From: Desulfatibacillum aliphaticivorans DSM 15576
Lineage (GTDB): Bacteria; Desulfobacterota; Desulfobacteria; Desulfobacterales; Desulfatibacillaceae
Assembly (NCBI RefSeq): GCF_000429905.1
Contig: NZ_AUCT01000008.1
Location: 186,001 to 250,000 of the forward strand
Length of the DNA stretch: 64,000 bases
Direction of reading: 5' to 3'
In this document: positions 45,469 through 54,151 of the stretch, in pieces
How positions within the stretch are numbered: the first letter of the stretch is position 1
Layout of the letters: the number at the start of each line of letters is the position of its first letter
The notes under the pieces: model-generated
Seen by the model: the letters and a program-made list of their open reading frames with translations, nothing else
What the model was told of the DNA's origin: nothing
Database searches by the model: none
Program-made: the position numbers and the translations under genes

Positions 45469-46200
45469 ATGAAAAAACTGTTTATAACGATTGGGATTAT
45501 CGCCTGCTTTCTGACGGCAGGCTGCAATACTTATAGGGCCCAGCCCTTGTCTTTTAAAACCCCGACCAGCTATGAGAATTCCATGAACGTCGCCGGCGCG
45601 GACATAGCGGCCAAGGCCTATTTCGATCCCCAGGAAGCCAAGGAAACCTTTGGCTTTGATATTCGCGAATCCGGACTGATTCCCGTGCTGGTGGTTTTCG
45701 ACAATCAGGGAGGCGTTCCCTTTTGGATTAACGGCGAGCAGACCTTCCTGGAGGACCAGGAAGGCAATATCTGGCCTGTACTGGCCGATAGAATCGCCTA
45801 CGAGCGGGTGACCAAATACGCGAACACCAATGAAATTTTCAAGTCCGCCGGGAAAAACGCGCTGTTGGGAGCTGCCGCCGGGGTTATAATCGGGGCGGCC
45901 GTGGGCGTGGTCACAGGCGACTCGGTGGGCGAGAGCATCGGCAAGGGCGCGGCCATTGGCGGCGCCTCGGGCGCTGCTTTGGGCGGCGCTTCCAAGCTGG
46001 ACAGCAACGAGGCCAGCAACCGGATTATAGACGATCTGGAATCCAAAACCCTGGAGAACAAGGCTATTCCGGGCCAGGGGCTGGCCTACGGCTACATCTT
46101 TTTTCCGGGAGAGGCCGAATCCATCAAGACCTTACGTTTGCAGATCAACGAATACGGGGACGAGGGGAAAAGCTATAATTTAAGGTTCGCCCTGCAATAA
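45469..46200 (+). CDS. Lipoprotein with glycine-zipper segment
   Basis: 243 aa, ATG after AAGGAAAATCTCC. The signal peptide ends in the lipobox LTAGC (Cys19), so the protein should be lipidated. Residues 35-125 look like an extracytoplasmic beta domain (LIPVLVVFDNQGGVPFWING). Residues about 130-180 are Gly/Ala-rich (LLGAAAGVIIGAAVGVVTGD, GKGAAIGGASGAALGGA), a glycine zipper as in OmpA-associated or Rcs-type lipoproteins, probably inserting into membrane. The end (YGYIFFPGEAESIKTLRLQI) is again beta-like. It follows the phosphatase gene by 34 bp. Function unknown. Confidence 0.85.
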   Translation: MKKLFITIGIIACFLTAGCNTYRAQPLSFKTPTSYENSMNVAGADIAAKAYFDPQEAKETFGFDIRESGLIPVLVVFDNQGGVPFWINGEQTFLEDQEGNIWPVLADRIAYERVTKYANTNEIFKSAGKNALLGAAAGVIIGAAVGVVTGDSVGESIGKGAAIGGASGAALGGASKLDSNEASNRIIDDLESKTLENKAIPGQGLAYGYIFFPGEAESIKTLRLQINEYGDEGKSYNLRFALQ

Positions 46201-46309
46201 GGCGGGCCGACCCGGAAAAACGTTTGACGCCAAGTTGCTATCAGTCGAGTATTCGCACTAACCGTGGAGAAACAAGCAACCTCATAGATTGCTTTTGCCA
46301 CATTTGTGC

Positions 46310-46368
46310 GTCATCCCCGCAAGGGCGATCCGCTTTTCGGGATCGTCCGCAAGCGGGGACCCAGCGTC
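46310..46368. repeat. GTCATCCCCGC-type intergenic hairpin
   Basis: GTCATCCCCGC to CCAGCGTC with CCCCGC/GCGGGG outer arms and GATCC/GGATC inner arms. A related unit with GTCATTCCCGA and CTAGCGTC ends is at 62506-62541. This type of intergenic palindrome is common in proteobacteria. Confidence 0.6.
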
Positions 46369-46417
46369 ATTTTTGACTCCCCTTGGAATCGAATTACTTG
46401 TGTGAAGCGATTTGGTA

Positions 46418-46588
46418 TTATTCGTCGTCCGCGTCTTCAGGAGGGGCGCCTTCTTCCACGGCTTCCTTGACCGCCCTGTACACGTCTTTGAAAGTCTCCG
46501 GAAACGAAGCCGGGGAAACCCGTCCGACCTCGATGAACTTGACCACGATTTCTTTGCTGACGTTCAGAATTTTTTCTTCAATAGCCAT
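46418..46588 (-). CDS. Small hypothetical acidic protein (56 aa)
   Basis: 56 aa from ATG 46588, which is preceded by AAGGCG. The sequence (MAIEEKILNVSKEIVVKFIE, PASFPETFKDVYRAVKEAVE) predicts two or three helices and ends in an acidic tail with EDADDE. The pattern of a VGRVSPASF turn between helices looks like a small helical domain, perhaps DNA- or protein-binding, but I do not recognise the family. It starts 38 bp after the end of the metallo-hydrolase gene on the same strand and is probably co-transcribed with it. Confidence 0.65.
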   Translation of the reverse strand: MAIEEKILNVSKEIVVKFIEVGRVSPASFPETFKDVYRAVKEAVEEGAPPEDADDE

Positions 46589-46625
46589 GCTAATCGCCTT
46601 GTTTTTCAGGACCGTGTTGCGGCCC

Positions 46626-47444
46626 TTATATTTCCAGTTCCCAACCTTCCCTGGCAACATAGGTTTGGGGAAAATCAGCCCGGGCCTTTTTTTGCATTGC
46701 GTCCAGCATTTCGTCGGTATGGTTGGGATGGTGATGAAAAAGATGGAGGGATTTCACGTTGGCCGCTCTGGCCAGCTTGATGCCCTCTTCGTACGTGCTA
46801 TGTCCGTATCCCTTGAAATTGGGGTATTCCTCGGGCGTGTATGTGCTGTCGTAAATCAGAATGTCCGCGTCCTTGCACAACGGGGTCAGCTTGTGGTCCA
46901 CGGAGTCGTAATGCTCCGTATCCGTCGCGTAAACCACGGATTTTCCCTTCCACGTCACCCGATAGGCGAAAGATCCTCCGGGATGATTCATCTCGGCGGT
47001 TTCTATGTCCACCTCGCCGATTCTATGGCCCACCCCTTCCTCCAGGGCCTTGAATGTGATGCGGGAGGGCATTTGGCTGAGCAGGACGGGAAAATTTTGA
47101 TATTGCTGCTGGTAATGCATGGCGGTTTCCAAACCCTTGTTGATCTGGTGCGCGCCCATGATGCGGATGACGTTGCCCTGGACGTATCCCGGAGAAAAAA
47201 ACGGAAAGCCCTGGATGTGGTCCCAGTGGGTGTGGCTGATGAGCAGCGTGGCGCTTCCCTTGCCGTTGCCGAAACAGGAGTCCGCCAGTTCATCGCCCAG
47301 GACGCGCAGGCCTGTGCCGGCGTCCAGGATGACCAGTTCCTCGCCGCACCAGACGGCCACGCAGGGCGTGTTTCCCCCATAGCGGATGGTGCTTTGGCCG
47401 GGCGTGGGTACGGTTCCCCTTACTCCGTAGTATTTGATTTTCAT
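46626..47444 (-). CDS. MBL-fold metallo-hydrolase
   Basis: 272 aa. The metallo-beta-lactamase fold is shown by MKIKYYGVRGTVPTPG at the start, LVILDAGTGLRVLG, the metal motif HTHWDHIQG at residues 71-79, AEMNHPGGSFAYRV, VVYATDTEH and LFHHHPNHTDEML. The RGTVPTPG opening and the short GNTPCV segment are typical of the branch related to phosphodiesterase and to cyclic-nucleotide-type hydrolases fused to receivers in other bacteria. Two metal ions are expected. The true substrate is unknown. A 56-aa gene follows on the same strand. Confidence 0.88.
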   Translation of the reverse strand: MKIKYYGVRGTVPTPGQSTIRYGGNTPCVAVWCGEELVILDAGTGLRVLGDELADSCFGNGKGSATLLISHTHWDHIQGFPFFSPGYVQGNVIRIMGAHQINKGLETAMHYQQQYQNFPVLLSQMPSRITFKALEEGVGHRIGEVDIETAEMNHPGGSFAYRVTWKGKSVVYATDTEHYDSVDHKLTPLCKDADILIYDSTYTPEEYPNFKGYGHSTYEEGIKLARAANVKSLHLFHHHPNHTDEMLDAMQKKARADFPQTYVAREGWELEI

Positions 47445-47643
47445 GTGTTTTGCCCTCAGGGGTCTGTATCTACCAAAGGCCCGGAAGGCGTGTCAAGCAA
47501 ACTGAAGGCCAAGGACGTAAAATATTGACGCATTTTCTCCCATCAGGTATAGACCCAATACCGTGCATGGACCGGGCCTTTAAAGCCGCGGCCTTGCAAT
47601 TTCTCCGGGGGCGGCCCCGGAAAGAAAAAAAGGGGCGAGCAAA

Positions 47644-48033
47644 ATGAGCGAAAAAGTCAAGCTCAGGGCGGACGGCCCGGAAACCGTAGACGCTTCCGTG
47701 CTGGAAACCATTGATTACCAATACCAAACATCCAGGGACATCGACATCCGGATCGATCAGCCGGAATTCACCTCCGTGTGTCCCATGACCGGGCTTCCCG
47801 ATTTCGGGACCATCATTATCAACTATTGCCCGGATAAAAAAATTGTAGAGCTGAAGTCTCTCAAGTACTACTTTCTCCAATACCGCAATGTGGGAATTTT
47901 TTACGAGCATGTGGTAAACCGGATTCTCGAAGACCTGGTGAAAGCCCTGGAGCCTAAAAGGCTGGAAGTGGTGGGCGACTTCACCCCGCGCGGAGGCATC
48001 AGCACCCAGGTTAGCGCCAAGTACGTCAAATAA
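47644..48033 (+). CDS. queF: NADPH-dependent 7-cyano-7-deazaguanine reductase QueF
   Basis: 129 aa, the size of type I (single-domain) QueF. The nucleophile Cys46 is in FTSVCPMTGLPDFG with Asp53 next to it, and the QueF motif ELKSLKYYFLQYRNVGIFYE follows. It reduces preQ0 to preQ1 in queuosine biosynthesis, folding as a tunnelling-fold homo-oligomer in the cytoplasm. The queD gene of the same pathway is about 4.3 kb away at 52367-52735 on the other strand; queC and queE are not in the window. I saw no preQ1 riboswitch in the 199 bp upstream. A lipoprotein gene follows after 19 bp. Confidence 0.96.
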   Translation: MSEKVKLRADGPETVDASVLETIDYQYQTSRDIDIRIDQPEFTSVCPMTGLPDFGTIIINYCPDKKIVELKSLKYYFLQYRNVGIFYEHVVNRILEDLVKALEPKRLEVVGDFTPRGGISTQVSAKYVK

Positions 48034-48052
48034 TCCAACCAGGCGGAGTGTA

Positions 48053-48988
48053 ATGACAAAATTTGTCCGTATCTCAACCGTTCTGACCATTTTTCTGGCC
48101 CTGGCCCTTTTGGGCTCCGGGTGCTCCACCGTCAACTTTTATACGTCTTCCCCCCAGGAATTGGCCCAGGAGCTTATGGGGCCTCCCGGGAAATTGAAAA
48201 AACAGGTCATTGTGGCCCAATTTTACAATCCATCCCAGGCCCAGGATCTGGATTTGACCGCACTGGTGGGCGATCCCTTGAAAGCCCGTTTACAGGCCAA
48301 GTGCAACCGGACCTTTGTCCAGGATTCGCCCAGAGTTGAGTACCTGGTTTCGGAGCATTTCGGCCCCATCACCGGCGTGAACAGAAACCTGGCCCTCATG
48401 GCCGAAGCCAGAGCCGTAGGCGCGGGCATTGTGGTCACCGGTTCTTTGTGGAAGGTCGCCCTGGAGGAGGAGAGAAAAGGCATTTATCCCTTTCGAGAGA
48501 ATGTCAAGGTCATCAGAGTCAGTCTGGACCTGTGGATGTACGACTCCCTGACCGGCTCCAAGATCGAAGACGCCAGAATTTTTTCCAGTAAGCAGTTGAA
48601 GGACGGCGAAGACTTCGAGACCGTTGAGTGGAAACAGGAGATTTTTTCCGATATCGTCAAGCAAACCGAAGATAAAATTTGCGACGCTCTCTCCGATCTG
48701 CCCTGGACCGGTTTTGTGACCAGCGTGGACGGCAAGTCCGTGACCATCGCCTCGGGTGAGGAAGTGGGCCTGCGAAAAGGCATGCTGCTCTGGATTTGCG
48801 CCAACGGCGATATCGTGGACGGCGTAAAGGGCGAGCAATTCGTCGTGCCGGGCAAGCGTCTGGCCCGAGCCAAGGTTGTGGAAGTGCATGCAGGATCCTG
48901 CCGGGCCGAACTGACCGAAGACGCCGACGTCTCCAATGCCAGTTGGGTGTCCATCCGGAATCGGCGGGACAGCATCAATCCTTTGTAG
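48053..48988 (+). CDS. Lipoprotein of unknown function
   Basis: 311 aa. The signal peptide ends in LGSGC (Cys24), a clear lipobox. Residues 45-210 resemble the alpha/beta domain of periplasmic assembly lipoproteins (KKQVIVAQFYNPSQAQDLDL, MAEARAVGAGIVVTGSLWKV), and the C-terminal part (GFVTSVDGKSVTIASGEEVGLRKGMLLWI) resembles a FlgT-like beta domain in which an inner repeat of the type G-X-V-X-S-G-X7-G marks a small barrel. No flagellar gene is near. It follows queF by 19 bp but has no evident link to queuosine. A terminator hairpin lies just past its stop codon inside the opposing gene. Confidence 0.82.
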   Translation: MTKFVRISTVLTIFLALALLGSGCSTVNFYTSSPQELAQELMGPPGKLKKQVIVAQFYNPSQAQDLDLTALVGDPLKARLQAKCNRTFVQDSPRVEYLVSEHFGPITGVNRNLALMAEARAVGAGIVVTGSLWKVALEEERKGIYPFRENVKVIRVSLDLWMYDSLTGSKIEDARIFSSKQLKDGEDFETVEWKQEIFSDIVKQTEDKICDALSDLPWTGFVTSVDGKSVTIASGEEVGLRKGMLLWICANGDIVDGVKGEQFVVPGKRLARAKVVEVHAGSCRAELTEDADVSNASWVSIRNRRDSINPL

Positions 48989-48989
48989 A

Positions 48990-49988
48990 TCAATCCGAAG
49001 CGGCGGGAGCTTCTTCCCGCCGCTTTTCAATGCTTCTGAAAAATTCTTCGATCAAATCCCTTGCCTGTTCCTTGGAGGCTATGCGGGTGATCTCCCCCCG
49101 GAACTTTGCGGCGTTTGGAAGGCCTTTCACAAACCAGGCAAGGCGGCTTCGCATCACCCGGCATCCGTGCTCTTCGCCCAGGTAATCCATGGTGTCGTCC
49201 AGGTAGTCGAACAGCGCCTTTTTCCTATCGTCCAGGTCGATCTCCTCCATGGGCCTGTTCTCCAAAAGGCATAGGGCCTGGCGAAAAATCCAGGGGGCGT
49301 AAAGCACGGCCCGGCCGATCATCACTCCGTCGCACCCCGTCTGCTCCATCATTTCCAGCACATGCTCCGGCTTGGTTACGTCCCCGTTGCCTATGACCGG
49401 AATGGTCAACTCCTGCTTAAGCCGTTTGATCTGAGACCAATCCGAATGCCCCGAAAACCCTTGTTTGGCCGTCCGCGGATGCAGGGCCACCGCATCCACG
49501 CCTGCGTCCTGGGCGATTCTGCCCAAGGCCATGGCCTCGTCGCCCGAGGCGTCCCAGCCCGAGCGCATTTTGATGGTAAAAGGCAGGGAAATGGCTTTTC
49601 GCACCTCTTTCAGGATTTTTTCCGCCCTGGGCAGGTCGGCCATGAGCGCGGAGCCTGCGCCGCCTTTCAGCACTTTTTTAACGGAACAGCCGAAATTGAT
49701 GTCCACAATGTCCGCGCCATGTTCCGCAACGATTCTGGCCGAGTCCGCCAGCACGCCGGGATCGGAGCCGAATATCTGGATGGAAAGCGGCCGTTCCTCT
49801 TCCTTGCTCGCCATGAGCTCCATGGTCTTTTTTTGATACCTGATCAACCCATTGGAGCTGATCATTTCGGAACAGACAAGGGCGGCGCCATGCCGTTTGG
49901 CCATAAGCCGAAACGGCAGGTTGGTGACTCCGGCCAGGGGCGCGCATACCAGAGGATTATCCAGTTTTAAGGAAGCGATCTTTAACAT
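48990..49988 (-). CDS. dusB: tRNA-dihydrouridine synthase
   Basis: 332 aa. The FMN-binding TIM barrel is plain: NPLVCAPLAGVTNLPFRLMA, SIQIFGSDP, VDINFGCSVKKVLKGGAGSAL with the catalytic cysteine, IKMRSGWD, ALHPRTAKQGFSG, VIGNGDV and DGVMIGRAVLYAPWIF. The length and KGGAGSAL motif fit DusB, which reduces uridine at the D-loop of tRNA with NADPH. It follows ftsK by 42 bp and shares its direction, so it ends the dnaJ-queD-ftsK-dusB series. Its stop codon is one base from the stop of the opposing lipoprotein gene, whose terminator lies within its last codons. Confidence 0.95.
   Translation of the reverse strand: MLKIASLKLDNPLVCAPLAGVTNLPFRLMAKRHGAALVCSEMISSNGLIRYQKKTMELMASKEEERPLSIQIFGSDPGVLADSARIVAEHGADIVDINFGCSVKKVLKGGAGSALMADLPRAEKILKEVRKAISLPFTIKMRSGWDASGDEAMALGRIAQDAGVDAVALHPRTAKQGFSGHSDWSQIKRLKQELTIPVIGNGDVTKPEHVLEMMEQTGCDGVMIGRAVLYAPWIFRQALCLLENRPMEEIDLDDRKKALFDYLDDTMDYLGEEHGCRVMRSRLAWFVKGLPNAAKFRGEITRIASKEQARDLIEEFFRSIEKRREEAPAASD
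48998..49028 (+). terminator. Terminator inside the end of the dusB coding sequence
   Basis: AAGCGGCGGGA and TCCCGCCGCTT make an 11-bp stem with a six-base loop, then TTC. On the plus strand it ends the queF-lipoprotein transcript; read on the other strand the same bases encode the Arg-Arg-Glu-Glu-Ala tail of DusB. Confidence 0.75.
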
Positions 49989-50030
49989 GGAGGTTCATTT
50001 ATTCCAGGGACGGAAAATATGCAAGAGGCG

Positions 50031-52211
50031 TTAATCGTTCAGGTAGCTCCTGGCCAGGACTTCCCGGGGCTTGACGCCGTCGGAGGGGCCTACGACGCCT
50101 TCCTTTTCCATCACTTCGATGATGCGGGCCGCCCGGTTGTATCCGATGCGCAAACGGCGCTGAATCATGGAAATGGACGCCTGGCCGGTTTCCGTGACAA
50201 TGGCCACGGCTTCGTCGTACTTGACGTCGTAATCCTCTTCAGTCAGTTCACCGCCGGAGGAGGCCTCCGGAGCGTCGGTCACGGACGCGTCGTATTCCGG
50301 CTTTTGCTGGCTTCTCACGTGGGAGAGAATGCGCTCCAACTCGCCTTCCGAGACGAAAGCGCCGTGCATGCGTTGGATTTTAGCGGCGCCCGGAGGCAAA
50401 TACAGCATGTCGCCCATGCCTAACAGGGTTTCGGCTCCGTTGGCGTCCAAAATGGTGCGGGAGTCGGTGCGGGAGGAGACCTGGAAAGACACCCTGGTGG
50501 GGAAGTTGGCCTTGATGGTTCCCGTCAAAACGTCCACGGACGGCCTTTGGGTGGCCAGAATCAGGTGAATGCCGGCGGCGCGGGCCATCTGGGCCAAACG
50601 CTGGAGGGCGGCTTCCACGTCCTTGGAGGCCACCATCATCAGGTCCGCCAGTTCATCGATGACCACCACCACGTAGGGCATGTATTCGGGGTCTTCCTTT
50701 TTTTCCTCGCCTTCCAGCAAAGGCGCTTTTTTGGATAAGGCGGTTTTGACTTTCTGGTTGTACCCGCCAATGTTCCGGGCCCCCATTTCGGCCATGGCCT
50801 GATACCGGCGCTCCATTTCGTTCACCGCCCAATACAAAGCGTTGGTGGCTTTTTTTACGTCCGTCACCACCGGGGTGATCAAATGGGGTATGCCGTCGAA
50901 CATGGAAAGCTCAATGCGTTTGGGGTCGATCATGACCAGCTTCACCTCTTCGGGAGAGGCCTTGTATAAGAGGCTGGCGATCATGCAGTTCAGGGCCACG
51001 CTCTTGCCCGATCCCGTGGCGCCGGCAATGAGCAAATGCGGCATTTTAGCAAGGTCCGCCACGCAGGGATTGCCCTCGATATCCTTACCCAAACACAGAG
51101 TCAGGCGGGATTTGGACCTTTCAAATTCCTTGGAGCACGCCAATTCCTTAAAGTAGACATATTCGCGCTCCATATTGGGGATTTCAATGCCCACGGCGGC
51201 CTTGCCCGGGATGGGCGCCACAATGCGAACGCTCATGGCGCGGAGCGCCAGGGCCAGATCGTCCGAAAGATTGGCGATGCGGTTAATCTTCACCCCGGGG
51301 CCGGGCTCGTATTCAAAGGTGGTGATGACCGGGCCGGGACAGACTTCGCTCACCCTGCCTTGCACGCCGAAGTCCTCCAGCTTTTTTTCCAGCAGACGGG
51401 ACTGCATTTCCAGGTTTTTCGCGTCCGCTCCCTTGGGACGGGGCGGCGGGTTGTCCAGCATGTCCACATCGGGCAGGGTATAGCTTCCGGGAATCATAAA
51501 GTTGAAAACCTGCTGCGTGGCCTTGCTCTTGGTGTTTGAAGGCGGCTGTGGCTGCTCAGGAGCCTGCTTGATGGCAGGAGGGGCCTGCTGCTTGGCTTTT
51601 TTCTTTTTAGGCCGGTTAGGCTTGGCCTTGACCACAACGGGCTTTTTGGCTTTGGCTTGGGCGCGGCGGTTTTTCAGGTAGGCGAAGCCCTTGCCCAAAA
51701 ATTCGGCGGAGCTTTTCAACACCCTGGTTACGGATATGCCCGTAGCAAAAATCAGGGCGATGGTCCAGATGGCGGCCAGGGCGATGGCTGAACCGGTTAT
51801 CCCCAAGGCTTTTACCAGGGCGTCTTCCGTTAACCCGCCCAGGATTCCGCCCGACTGCCAGTTTATGCCCGTCCATTCATCCAAACCGGCCAGGGCTTGC
51901 ACCCCGCCCGTGGCGATAATCAGGCAGAAAGCGCCTCCGACGGTTGGCAGCCAGTGGGGAAGATCTTGTTTTTTTAATAGTTTAATCGAGGCTTGCAGAA
52001 GAAGTATGGGAATCCAGACGGACCCAAGGCCGAAAAGGCCTATGAGCACTCCGGCGAAATGCGCTCCGGCGGGGCCGAAAATATTGTTGATTTCCCCGTC
52101 TCCGCCTATGTTTAAAAACAGCGCCGGGTCCTCTGGGGTGTAAGTCGCCAGAGCGCCGAGAGTAAACACAATAACGAATAAGAAGAGTATACCGGATACT
52201 TCCTTGCGCAT
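50031..52211 (-). CDS. ftsK: DNA translocase FtsK
   Basis: 726 aa. Four transmembrane segments occupy residues 1-165, followed by a basic Lys/Pro/Gln-rich linker (RPKKKKAKQQAPPAIKQAP). The motor domain has Walker A GATGSGKSVALN, Walker B YVVVVIDELADLMM and the RecA-like ATQRPSVDVLTG segment. The gamma winged helix ends the protein (SISMIQRRLRIGYNRAARIIE). FtsK pumps DNA toward the division septum and helps resolve chromosome dimers. It is about 600 residues shorter than E. coli FtsK because the linker is short, as in SpoIIIE-type members. Neighbouring genes are dusB and queD, not other division genes. Confidence 0.96.
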   Translation of the reverse strand: MRKEVSGILFLFVIVFTLGALATYTPEDPALFLNIGGDGEINNIFGPAGAHFAGVLIGLFGLGSVWIPILLLQASIKLLKKQDLPHWLPTVGGAFCLIIATGGVQALAGLDEWTGINWQSGGILGGLTEDALVKALGITGSAIALAAIWTIALIFATGISVTRVLKSSAEFLGKGFAYLKNRRAQAKAKKPVVVKAKPNRPKKKKAKQQAPPAIKQAPEQPQPPSNTKSKATQQVFNFMIPGSYTLPDVDMLDNPPPRPKGADAKNLEMQSRLLEKKLEDFGVQGRVSEVCPGPVITTFEYEPGPGVKINRIANLSDDLALALRAMSVRIVAPIPGKAAVGIEIPNMEREYVYFKELACSKEFERSKSRLTLCLGKDIEGNPCVADLAKMPHLLIAGATGSGKSVALNCMIASLLYKASPEEVKLVMIDPKRIELSMFDGIPHLITPVVTDVKKATNALYWAVNEMERRYQAMAEMGARNIGGYNQKVKTALSKKAPLLEGEEKKEDPEYMPYVVVVIDELADLMMVASKDVEAALQRLAQMARAAGIHLILATQRPSVDVLTGTIKANFPTRVSFQVSSRTDSRTILDANGAETLLGMGDMLYLPPGAAKIQRMHGAFVSEGELERILSHVRSQQKPEYDASVTDAPEASSGGELTEEDYDVKYDEAVAIVTETGQASISMIQRRLRIGYNRAARIIEVMEKEGVVGPSDGVKPREVLARSYLND

Positions 52212-52366
52212 TGCTCCTCGTAATAAAACCGTCCAGTGTTAGGGCATCCGATTTCGCTTCAACGAGGGGGGATTTGCAGGATGGCGCCCCCCCTCATCCT
52301 CAAGTTCGGACAGTATCATCACGGAACGAGCAAAATCAAGTGTAAATATCCGTTTTTGATGGGCTA

Positions 52367-52735
52367 TTACACTATATACGTGGCGCTGGCGTTATCCGAC
52401 TCCCAGGCCGTCACCGAGTATACTCTGGCCTTGTCCGAGTTCACGGCCGCGCCCAGTTTGTCGGCGATAATGCGGGCGATATTTTCGGAAGACGGCGGGC
52501 ATTCGGAAAACATTTCCAATTCATTCAGGAACTTATGGTCAAGCTCCTCCATAATGCCCCGCAGGCTTTTTTTGATGACGCCAAAGTCCATCAACACGCC
52601 GCCCTCGTCCAGGCCGTCGCCCTTGATGCAGACCTCCACCTTCCAGTTGTGTCCGTGAAGGTTTTCGCATTTATGCCCCACCAGGGTTAATCTGTGGGCG
52701 GCCGCAAAATCGGTTTTTACCTTTAATTCGTACAT
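52367..52735 (-). CDS. queD: 6-carboxytetrahydropterin synthase QueD
   Basis: 122 aa, normal length. Zinc ligands His14, His27 and His29 are in FAAAHRLTLVG and ENLHGHNWK, and the catalytic Cys23 is in GHKCENLHG. LMDFGVIKKSLRGIMEELDH and PPSSENIARII complete the PTPS/QueD pattern. It turns dihydroneopterin triphosphate into 6-carboxytetrahydropterin, the second step toward preQ0. queF, which acts later in the same route, lies on the other strand 4.3 kb away. The gene is 33 bp past dnaJ and 155 bp before ftsK. Confidence 0.95.
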   Translation of the reverse strand: MYELKVKTDFAAAHRLTLVGHKCENLHGHNWKVEVCIKGDGLDEGGVLMDFGVIKKSLRGIMEELDHKFLNELEMFSECPPSSENIARIIADKLGAAVNSDKARVYSVTAWESDNASATYIV

Positions 52736-52768
52736 GGATCTGGTCCGTTCTTTTTGATGGGTGTTTTT

Positions 52769-53869
52769 CTATGCTTTGCCGCCCAACACTCTTTTTAGCT
52801 TGTTGGTGAGCTTTTTGTCTTCCTGTTTGGCGAATTCCTCCAACAGGGCTTCCTGCTTTTTGCTCAGGTTGGTGGGCGTCTTCACCATCAACTGGATGAT
52901 CTGGTCGCCCCGGCCGTTGCCGCGCAACGACGGAATGCCCTGGTTGTGCAGGGTCACGATGTCGCCAGGCTGGGTTCCTTTTTTCACCTTCAGGTCGGCC
53001 TCGCCTTCCAGGGTGCGAACCTTGATGTCCGCGCCGAGAGCCGCCTGTACAAAGGAAATAGGCACCTGACAGACCACGTCCACGCCCTGGCGCTGGAAAT
53101 ACTCGTGGGGCTCGACATATAAAAAGACGTACAGGTCGCCGGGAGGTCCGCCCTGGGGGCCTGCCTCGCCCTCGCCGGAAAGGCGCAGCCTGGAGCCGTT
53201 GTCCACGCCGGCGGGAATGCGTACGGTCACTTTTTTCCTGGCTTGAACCACTCCCTGGCCGTGGCAGTTCTGGCAGGGGTTTTCAATAACGCGGCCCTGG
53301 CCCCGGCATTGGGCGCAGGTGGTGCGGACCGTAAAAAAACCCTGACGGGTGGTGGATTGTCCGGTTCCCTGGCATTGGGGGCAAACGGTGGGGCCGGAGC
53401 CCTCTTCGCAGCCGGATCCGCCGCACTCCTGACAGGTTTCGGGCTTCTGGATGTCGATTTCCTTTTCAGCGCCGAAAGCCGCTTCCATAAAATCCAGACG
53501 CATGTCATAGCGAAGATCGGAGCCGCGCATAACCCGGTTTCTTCCCCGGCGGCCGCCTCCAAACCCAAAAAACTCTTCGAATATGTCTCCAAAGCTGGAA
53601 AAAATATCGTCAAAGCCGCTGAACCCGCTAAAACCCTGGCCGGAAAGGCCTTCGTGGCCGTACTGATCGTAAATGCCGCGCTTTTTGGGGTCCGTCAGGA
53701 CCTCGTACGCCTCGGCGGCCTCCTTGAACAGTTCCTCCGCTTCCTTGTCCCCGGGGTTGCGGTCCGGGTGGTATTTCATGGCTAACTTGCGGTAAGAAGC
53801 CTTAAGTTGCTGCGCCGAAGCGTCTCGCTCAACTCCCAATATTTCGTAATAACAACGTTTTTCGCTCAT
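52769..53869 (-). CDS. dnaJ: Chaperone protein DnaJ
   Basis: 366 aa, full length. The J domain has the HPD motif (KYHPDRNPGDKEAEELFKEA), a Gly/Phe stretch follows (GQGFSGFSGFDDIFSSFGDI), and four C-X2-C-X-G-X-G repeats form the zinc domain (CQECGGSGC, CPQCQGTGQ, CAQCRGQGR, CQNCHGQG). The C-terminal substrate-binding domain ends at LKRVLGGKA. DnaJ delivers clients to DnaK and stimulates its ATPase. dnaK and grpE are not in the window, so this copy is separate from the usual heat-shock operon. The 282 bp upstream hold no CIRCE element that I can accept. Confidence 0.96.
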   Translation of the reverse strand: MSEKRCYYEILGVERDASAQQLKASYRKLAMKYHPDRNPGDKEAEELFKEAAEAYEVLTDPKKRGIYDQYGHEGLSGQGFSGFSGFDDIFSSFGDIFEEFFGFGGGRRGRNRVMRGSDLRYDMRLDFMEAAFGAEKEIDIQKPETCQECGGSGCEEGSGPTVCPQCQGTGQSTTRQGFFTVRTTCAQCRGQGRVIENPCQNCHGQGVVQARKKVTVRIPAGVDNGSRLRLSGEGEAGPQGGPPGDLYVFLYVEPHEYFQRQGVDVVCQVPISFVQAALGADIKVRTLEGEADLKVKKGTQPGDIVTLHNQGIPSLRGNGRGDQIIQLMVKTPTNLSKKQEALLEEFAKQEDKKLTNKLKRVLGGKA

Positions 53870-54151
53870 ATTTGGTTTGCTGTCTGGTTTCTGAATGGAT
53901 TAACTGAATTTTCGGACAATAGCCTCGAAAGGCTTTTATTAGCACCCAAAAACTTAACACATCAGGGGCTGTTGTCAACGCCTGACAACCCTTTGATTTT
54001 TCTTTGCCAAAAACTAAGCCGCGCGGGAATCTTTGCACCAGGGCTAAAAAGGTTGTAAAATAAAAAAATTCGCATTTCCTGTCACACATCCCCTTGTTTT
54101 GCACTCTACCCTTACAAGCCGCCCGGGCGAGCGAATTAAGGAAAGAACATC

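Noticed and set aside
47445..47643. A preQ1 riboswitch upstream of queF
   Set aside because: I could not find the compact hairpin with an A-rich tail reaching the ribosome site of queF.
53935..53975. A CIRCE-like element upstream of dnaJ
   Set aside because: Only the left half (TTAGCACCC) resembles CIRCE. The right half does not pair, so I do not call it.
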